Below, in pieces: positions 59,858-64,000 of a DNA stretch of 64,000 nt. The translations under genes and the position numbers were made by a program. This DNA is from Streptomyces sp. 1331.2 (GTDB lineage Bacteria; Actinomycetota; Actinomycetes; Streptomycetales; Streptomycetaceae), in contig NZ_OBMJ01000001.1 in assembly GCF_900199205.1 (NCBI RefSeq), positions 5,325,001 through 5,389,000 on the forward strand, written 5' to 3'. Under the pieces are notes generated by a model. It was not told the DNA's origin. It saw only the letters and a list, made by a program, of their open reading frames with translations, and did not search any database. How positions within the stretch are numbered: the stretch's first letter is position 1; each line of letters opens with the position of its first letter.

Positions 59858-60703
59858 ATGGATCTGCGCTGGGACTTGCTGCGCCCCGTGATGTGCGTCC
59901 CGTATTTTCCGACGCTCGGGCCGCTCCATCCCGAAGCTGTTTCCGCTGAGCTTCTGGCCGAGGTGTTCGCCGTCGCCGGTACCGGAGAATTCCTGCCACA
60001 CGACAAGGACCGGCGGTGGTCCGACCACAAGGACGAGCATGTCCTGCTGGACGCCGTCGTTCAGGACCAGGCCCGCACGCTGATCCCCACCATCACCGGT
60101 CGCGGCATCCTGCGCGTCCATCTCTACGGCGCCCGCGAGCACCGGCAGGAGGCCGAGGAACTGGCCGCCAAGCTCGCCGCCGGGCGCGACGCATCCAAAG
60201 CCCGTGTGGTGTGGTTCCAGGACACCGCCGCCCCAGTGGCCGCCTCTACCCGCGTGCAGCTCCGTACCTTCGACCAGGACGCACCAGCCGTCGAGGGAAT
60301 CGATGCCCTCGACCAACAGCCCGAAGCCATCCGGACCACCTTCCCCGAGTTCGCCGAGAAGCTGGCCGGCGAGGGCTTCGTGTTCCTGCACTCCCGGATC
60401 GACAGCGTCGGCCCCGTGCTGGTCGCCGTCCAGGACGAGCGCGTAGTAGGCGCAATCGGCCCCATGGAGACCATGGCCGACCCCAACGGCAGGCGACGAC
60501 TCCTCCCGCAGTACTTCGGTGTTCTGCCGGAATACCGCAGCCTCGGCCTCGGGCGGCTCCTGTGGCGCGCGGCGATGCACTGGGGCAAGGCGCACGGCGC
60601 CGACTACCAGCTCTTGCAGACAGCTGCCGGGGGCGCATCCGACCGGCTGTGCCAGAGCGAGGGCCTGGCCGACCTCGGATTCGTCTGCACCACCACCGTC
60701 TGA
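59858..60703 (+). CDS. GNAT family acetyltransferase with an extra N-terminal domain
   Basis: A 281-residue protein. Residues about 145-281 form a GNAT fold: LVAVQDERVVGAIGPMETMA, then LLPQYFGVLPEYRSLGLGRL with the acetyl-CoA loop (R-S-L-G-L-G), and WRAAMHWGKAHGADYQLLQT. The first 130 residues (DLLRPVMCVPYFPTLGPLHP, DAVVQDQARTLIPTITGRGI) are not recognised and contain DKDRRWSDHKDEH. It follows the radical SAM-peptide pair, so acetylation of the peptide product, self-resistance, or an independent role are all possible. TAGGGT lies exactly six bases before ATG 59858, suggesting a leaderless mRNA. Confidence 0.85.
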   Translation: MDLRWDLLRPVMCVPYFPTLGPLHPEAVSAELLAEVFAVAGTGEFLPHDKDRRWSDHKDEHVLLDAVVQDQARTLIPTITGRGILRVHLYGAREHRQEAEELAAKLAAGRDASKARVVWFQDTAAPVAASTRVQLRTFDQDAPAVEGIDALDQQPEAIRTTFPEFAEKLAGEGFVFLHSRIDSVGPVLVAVQDERVVGAIGPMETMADPNGRRRLLPQYFGVLPEYRSLGLGRLLWRAAMHWGKAHGADYQLLQTAAGGASDRLCQSEGLADLGFVCTTTV

Positions 60704-60869
60704 CGAGAGCCTCACGACGGTCGAGGAGCCGCTGAAGAGGCCAAGTGAGCGGCGGTCGCCGAAGGTGTGGCGATTGCGTGGCGATCGGACCGCCGGGAAC
60801 GACGTTTCCGCAGGTCGCTGCCGGTGCGGAGACTGTTCCCGGCGTACAGGCCGACTCTTCCGCCCCCTC

Positions 60870-60889
60870 CCCGCCCGTGTCCGGGCGGG
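60870..60889. terminator. Short hairpin between converging genes
   Basis: CCCGCCCG pairs with CGGGCGGG around a 4-base loop, between the GNAT gene and the minus-strand zinc protein that ends at 60901. Confidence 0.65.
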
Positions 60890-60900
60890 CCGTGCACCCG

Positions 60901-61158
60901 CTATGCGGGGTGCGCGCCGACGGCGTCGCGGATCTGCTCGCCGAGGCCGCCGTTGATCCGGGCGCAGTTGGCGCAGCAGAAGAACATCCCGGCCACTTCG
61001 ACGCCGTGGCCCACGATGCGGACGGAGCACTGCTCGCAGCGCGGCGCGAGCTTCTCCATCGCGCACTCGAAGCTGTCGAAGGTGTAGGTGTCGCCGGTGA
61101 CCGTCTTGATCTCGAAGGCCAGCCAGTAGTCGTTGCCGCAGGTGACGCAGATGGCCAT
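60901..61158 (-). CDS. Small Cys-rich metal-binding protein
   Basis: An 85-residue protein with eight Cys and several His: CVTC at residues 4-7, FECAME, CEQC, then GMFFCCANCA, plus VGHGVEVAG. The pattern suggests two zinc sites. It is otherwise like small actinobacterial zinc-ribbon proteins of unknown role. AAGGAG nine bases before ATG 61158 supports the start. Confidence 0.8.
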   Translation of the reverse strand: MAICVTCGNDYWLAFEIKTVTGDTYTFDSFECAMEKLAPRCEQCSVRIVGHGVEVAGMFFCCANCARINGGLGEQIRDAVGAHPA

Positions 61159-61260
61159 GGCGGCCGTCTCCTTCCAGTGGGGCCGCCCTCGACGGGGCGG
61201 CTGCTCCCAGTGTCGAAGGCCCGGTCGGCGGCGGCCACCCGGCGGGACTGTTCAGACCCG

Positions 61261-61653
61261 CTACCGCCGGGAGAGTTCCTCCAGGGCGCGGACGGCGCGT
61301 TCGGCGTCGTCGGCGGTGACGAACAGGTGGTCGTGGTGGAAGCCGGCCACCACGTTGCAGCTGATCCCCTCCTCGGCGAGCCGCCCGGCCACGGCCGCGG
61401 TCAGCCCGACGGCCTCCAGTGCCGAGTGGATCTGCAGGGTGATCCAGGCCGCCACGTACTCGTAGCGCAGCCCGAGCGCGTCCGCCTCCTCCTGGGCGAC
61501 CACCACCGTCACCCCCTCCGGCTCGGCGACCGTCACCACCGGCCGCATGCCGGCGGGCACCTTCGCGGGGAGCGTGCAGTACACGTACCGCCCCGGGTTG
61601 AGCAGCGGGCGCATCCCGCGCAGCAGCGTCGCAAGGTCTCGTTCTCCGGCCAT
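61261..61653 (-). CDS. ACT domain-containing protein
   Basis: A 130-residue protein with two ACT-like halves: YVYCTLPAKVPAGMRPVVTV and, more clearly, AAWITLQIHSALEAVGLTAA followed by LAEEGISCNVVAGFHHDHLF. This double arrangement matches stand-alone ACT proteins (DUF2000/CASTOR-like) that may sense amino acids. ATG 61653 starts the homology; TACGGT seven bases upstream could be a -10 for a leaderless mRNA. Confidence 0.87.
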   Translation of the reverse strand: MAGERDLATLLRGMRPLLNPGRYVYCTLPAKVPAGMRPVVTVAEPEGVTVVVAQEEADALGLRYEYVAAWITLQIHSALEAVGLTAAVAGRLAEEGISCNVVAGFHHDHLFVTADDAERAVRALEELSRR

Positions 61654-61761
61654 GCCCGCCACCGTAGCGGCTGGACGGGCCGGCTGGTGAAGCCTGAGGA
61701 ACCGTGTCGGGGGCCGGCGGTGGCGGGTCGGCGGTGTGTCGGCGAACCGTTGACGAGCGAC

Positions 61762-61799
61762 AGTCACCGATATATCGTCGAACTATCGAGACAGTGACT
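61762..61799. promoter_or_regulatory. PadR promoter with nested inverted repeats
   Basis: AGTCAC at 61762 and GTGACT at 61794 form outer arms, and CGATATATCG at 61768-61777 is a perfect inner palindrome. TTGACG at 61750 may be a -35. It lies about 50-80 bases before the padR start and is one of the most AT-rich places here. Autoregulation by the PadR protein is likely. Confidence 0.6.
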
Positions 61800-61845
61800 C
61801 GACTGTTTCGGAGAAGGGTTCGTCAGAACACAGGAGGTGGGCGCC

Positions 61846-62520
61846 ATGCGCTCAGGAATGCGATTTCGCGGAGAGGGCCCCGGCGGCGGTCGCCGGCGCG
61901 GGCCGGGGCCGGAGTTCGGGGGGATGCCCGGGGAGGGCTTCGAGGGCCGGGAGGCGTTCGGCGGGTTCGGCCCGCCGTTCGGCGGCGGCGGCCCCGGCCG
62001 GCCGATGGGCGGCCCGTTCGGGCACGGCTTCGGCGGGTACGGCGGTCGGCGTGGTGGCCCGCACGGGCGGCGCGGCGGCCGGGCCCGGCGCGGTGACGTC
62101 CGCGCCTCGCTGCTGGCGCTGCTCAAGGAGCGGCCGATGCACGGCTACGAGATGATCGCCGAGATCGGCGAGCGGACCGGCGGGGCCTGGCGGCCCAGTC
62201 CGGGCTCGATCTACCCCAACCTCCAGCTGCTGGAGGAGGAGGGCCTGATCACCGCGGAGGAGGTCGGTGGCAAGCGGCTGGTCTCGCTCACCGAGGCGGG
62301 CCGGGCCGAGGCCGAGGCCGGGCCGGCGGAGCCGTGGGCCGAGGCCGGCCGGGAGGTCGACTGGGAGGCCGTCCAGGAGGTCGGCCAGGCGCTCGCCGCG
62401 GTCGACCAGGCGATCCGGCAGGTCATGGCGACCGGCACCGAGGCGCAGCGCGCCAAGGGCCTGACCGTACTGACCGAGGCCCGCAAGAAGCTGTACCTCA
62501 TCCTCGCCGGGGATGACTGA
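61846..62520 (+). CDS. PadR family transcriptional regulator with Gly/Phe-rich N-terminus
   Basis: A 224-residue regulator. The first 80 residues are Gly/Arg/Phe/Pro-rich and disordered (FGGFGPPFGGGGPGRPMGGP). The winged helix is VRASLLALLKERPMHGYEMI, SPGSIYPNLQLLEEEGLITA and KRLVSLTEAGRAEAE, with the classic PadR HGYE and PSxGSIYP motifs. A C-terminal helix (VGQALAAVDQAIRQVMATGT) gives dimerisation. ATG 61846 lies nine bases after AGGAGG. No efflux target is adjacent; the palindromic promoter suggests self-control. Confidence 0.92.
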   Translation: MRSGMRFRGEGPGGGRRRGPGPEFGGMPGEGFEGREAFGGFGPPFGGGGPGRPMGGPFGHGFGGYGGRRGGPHGRRGGRARRGDVRASLLALLKERPMHGYEMIAEIGERTGGAWRPSPGSIYPNLQLLEEEGLITAEEVGGKRLVSLTEAGRAEAEAGPAEPWAEAGREVDWEAVQEVGQALAAVDQAIRQVMATGTEAQRAKGLTVLTEARKKLYLILAGDD

Positions 62521-62583
62521 CCGGCCCGGGGGGACCGGCCGGCGCGGAGGGAGCGCCACCGGCACGACGGGCGGTGCCGCTGC

Positions 62584-62781
62584 TCAGGGGCGGACCAGGA
62601 ACAGCGCCACGCTGACGAGCAGCAGCACCGCCCAGCCGAACCAGAGCCAGCCGTCGGGCCCGATGACCACGCTGTAGAGGCAGACCACCAGCAGCAGCAC
62701 CCCGGTGACCGCGGCGACCTGCCGGTTGTGGTGGGCGACCGCCCGGGAGCGGTCCCTCGGGTGCCGTACCGTCCTCGCCAT
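62584..62781 (-). CDS. Small two-helix membrane protein
   Basis: A 65-residue protein: a basic N-terminus (ARTVRHPRDRSRAVAHHNRQ) and two hydrophobic helices (VAAVTGVLLLVVCLYSVVIG and WLWFGWAVLLLVSVALFLV). GGGAGG six bases before ATG 62781 supports translation. No family recognised. Confidence 0.7.
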   Translation of the reverse strand: MARTVRHPRDRSRAVAHHNRQVAAVTGVLLLVVCLYSVVIGPDGWLWFGWAVLLLVSVALFLVRP

Positions 62782-62825
62782 GCCGACCTCCCGGGGGGAG
62801 CGCGGAGGAAGGAGGCGGACGGCCG

Positions 62826-63056
62826 TCAGGCGGAGGCCTTGGCGGAGGCCGCCTCGTCGTACTCGTAGCGCCAGAACCAGCTCAGGCCCCGTACCTGCTT
62901 GGCCCGGACGTACACCAGTGTGCGCGCGGGGGCCTCGCCGTGCGCGGGGACCGGGACCTTGTACTTCTTGGGCACGCCGAGCATCGGCCCCAGCGGGATG
63001 GGAAGGATCCGCCCGTCCAGGGGGCCGCCGACGAATTCGGTGTCCGCGCTCTTCAT
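62826..63056 (-). CDS. Hypothetical 76-residue protein
   Basis: A small soluble protein with TEFVGGPLDGRILPIPLGPM and ARTLVYVRAKQVRGLSWFWR, probably a compact beta domain; many actinomycetes have a protein of this type starting with a GGPLDG motif. It lies 44 bases upstream of the small membrane protein on the same strand. ATG 63056 follows GGAGGTGAG. Confidence 0.7.
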   Translation of the reverse strand: MKSADTEFVGGPLDGRILPIPLGPMLGVPKKYKVPVPAHGEAPARTLVYVRAKQVRGLSWFWRYEYDEAASAKASA

Positions 63057-63520
63057 CCCTCCAGGGTCTCACCTCCGCGGGGGTGGCCCGGGGTGACCGG
63101 GAACACCCCCGGTGGGAGGGGGAACGGGAGGCCTGGTGAGGGCCGCGTGCCGGGAGTGTGCCCGGGGTGCGCAGGGAAGTGTGACCGGAGAGGCACCGCC
63201 CCCGGTCATCCGGAGGCCCCGCGCACCCCTATCCTTTCCTGTACGCCCTCGGGGTTCACCCGGGTCAGCGGGCCCCGTACGGGCCGGGCGAGGCGCGGAT
63301 CCGCGTGCCCTCCGGCCGACTTGGCGCGGACAGCGTGCTGCCGCGACTGCGTACCGTGACCCGGGCGTCGGCCGTCCGGTGACCCCGGGCCACGGCCGAC
63401 AGGGCGCGGACGGCAGGGCCGAGCACCCCGGGAAGCAGCGGGGGGCGCCGTGCGTTGCGTCGGAGTGGTACGTCGAACGCTGTGTCGCACCAGGCACGGC
63501 AGTTGCGCGGAAGGGGCCCG
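63057..63520. other. Intergenic region, no gene supported
   Basis: About 460 bases between divergent genes. Open frames here have no protein-like character. A small AT-richer spot (CCCCTATCCTTTCCTGTACG near 63226) resembles a promoter on the minus strand (AGGATAGGGG). No repeats or RNA motif were recognised. Confidence 0.45.
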
Positions 63521-64000
63521 ATGGAAGCCGGCGGCAGGTGGACGACCTGGTGGCAGAAGCGTGATCGTCAGCGGGCCCGGGCGGGGGGCCCGGAGGGACC
63601 GGCCGAAGGGCTGGACCAGCTGCTCGGCGCCGCGCGCGCCGGATTCCCGCTCGCCCCGGCCGCACACCCGGCCGGCTACCGCTGTTCCTGTGACCGGGTG
63701 GCCTGTCCGGCCCCGGCCCAGCACCCGGTCTCCTTCGCCTGGCAGACCCAGGCCACCACCGACGCCGAGCAGCTCTCCCGCTGGCTCGCCCGCGACCCGC
63801 AGGCCAACTTCATCACCGCCACCGGCCGGGTGCACGACGTGCTGGACGTCCCGGCGGAGGCCGGACGGCTGGCGCTGGAGCGGCTGACCGCGCTGGGCGT
63901 CGGCGGCCCGGTCGCCGCCGTCGGCGAGGACCGCTACCTGTTCTTCACCGCCACCCGCGGCACCCCGCAGGACGAGGACGAGTGGTGGCCGAGCGCGCTC
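63521..64000 (+). CDS. Bifunctional DNA primase/polymerase family protein, N-terminal part
   Basis: The frame is open to the window end (160 codons visible). After a basic start (WTTWWQKRDRQRARAGGPEG) the sequence follows the prim-pol N-terminal domain found in streptomycetes: LLGAARAGFPLAPAAHPAGY, then a Cys-containing insertion CSCDRVACPAPAQHPVSFAW, and SRWLARDPQANFITATGRVH DVLDVP-like blocks. The usual DxD metal ligands would read D(V)LD here: HDVLDVP keeps two Asp. GGAAGGGG before ATG 63521 fixes the start. In streptomycetes such chromosomal genes are widespread and not necessarily from mobile elements. Confidence 0.78.
   Translation, partial: MEAGGRWTTWWQKRDRQRARAGGPEGPAEGLDQLLGAARAGFPLAPAAHPAGYRCSCDRVACPAPAQHPVSFAWQTQATTDAEQLSRWLARDPQANFITATGRVHDVLDVPAEAGRLALERLTALGVGGPVAAVGEDRYLFFTATRGTPQDEDEWWPSAL

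Noticed and set aside
63521-64000. Prim-pol gene as sign of an integrated plasmid or phage
   Set aside because: Such genes are common in the streptomycete chromosome, and no integrase, att repeats or phage genes are seen in the window.

Overview
The window is very GC-rich, densely coded DNA from a filamentous actinomycete, most likely Streptomycetaceae (Streptomyces or Kitasatospora). Support comes from strong third-position GC, frequent GTG/TTG starts, a DasR-type chitinase promoter, a type A RNase P RNA, a WXG100/DUF1023 locus, and a core gene order (ECF transporter, TetR, glycosyltransferase, methyltransferase, Nif3, zinc-ribbon, RNase H-phosphatase, RNB nuclease, rnpB) that looks streptomycete. 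The genus is an inference. No tRNA, rRNA, IS element or CRISPR array was seen.

Layout. 1-2.5 kb: tryptophan catabolism (kynU, kynA), a divergent Lrp regulator and a flavin reductase. 2.6-7 kb: MarC and DoxX membrane proteins, a lipoprotein and a secreted GH18 chitinase behind a dre-like site. 7.1-12.7 kb: a MarR/MFS pair, a protein O-mannosyltransferase coupled to a FetB-type permease, and a TMEM165-type Mn exporter behind a yybP-ykoY manganese riboswitch. 12.7-18.4 kb: a peptidoglycan-binding protein, an MFS pump fused to a winged helix, a CYTH protein, MarR/cupin, and an MhuD-type haem-degrading monooxygenase. 18.6-20.5 kb: a lipoprotein/DUF1023/WXG100 operon whose hydrolase is frameshifted. 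21-29 kb: LysR, VOC, then a five-gene operon with an ECF vitamin/metal transporter and two membrane-anchored surface proteins, preceded by a KstR-like TetR gene. 29.3-32.6 kb: a glycosyltransferase / methyltransferase / alpha-barrel operon. 32.7-38.2 kb: membrane proteins, an amidase, a methyltransferase and a zinc alcohol dehydrogenase.

38.4-47.8 kb is a compact lanthipeptide cluster on the minus strand: a LanL-type lyase/kinase/cyclase with intact zinc ligands, an S9 peptidase, a 47-residue precursor, two fused ABC half-transporters, and a separate 56-residue peptide with repeated HGRHR motifs. 48.3-56.3 kb returns to housekeeping genes and rnpB. Directly after rnpB, 56.4-60.7 kb holds a second, less familiar RiPP-like locus: an XRE regulator, a HATPase, a radical SAM/SPASM enzyme, a 65-residue precursor ending in CSCNAGDDNPH and a two-part GNAT protein. 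The window ends with small zinc, ACT, PadR and membrane proteins and the start of a bifunctional primase/polymerase.

The items most likely to be new are the radical SAM peptide locus beside rnpB, the HGRHR peptide in the lanthipeptide operon, and the ECF transporter with transcobalamin-like surface proteins. A recurring feature is short intergenic tandem repeats (13, 15, 20, 21 and 24 bp), several of them in divergent promoter regions.
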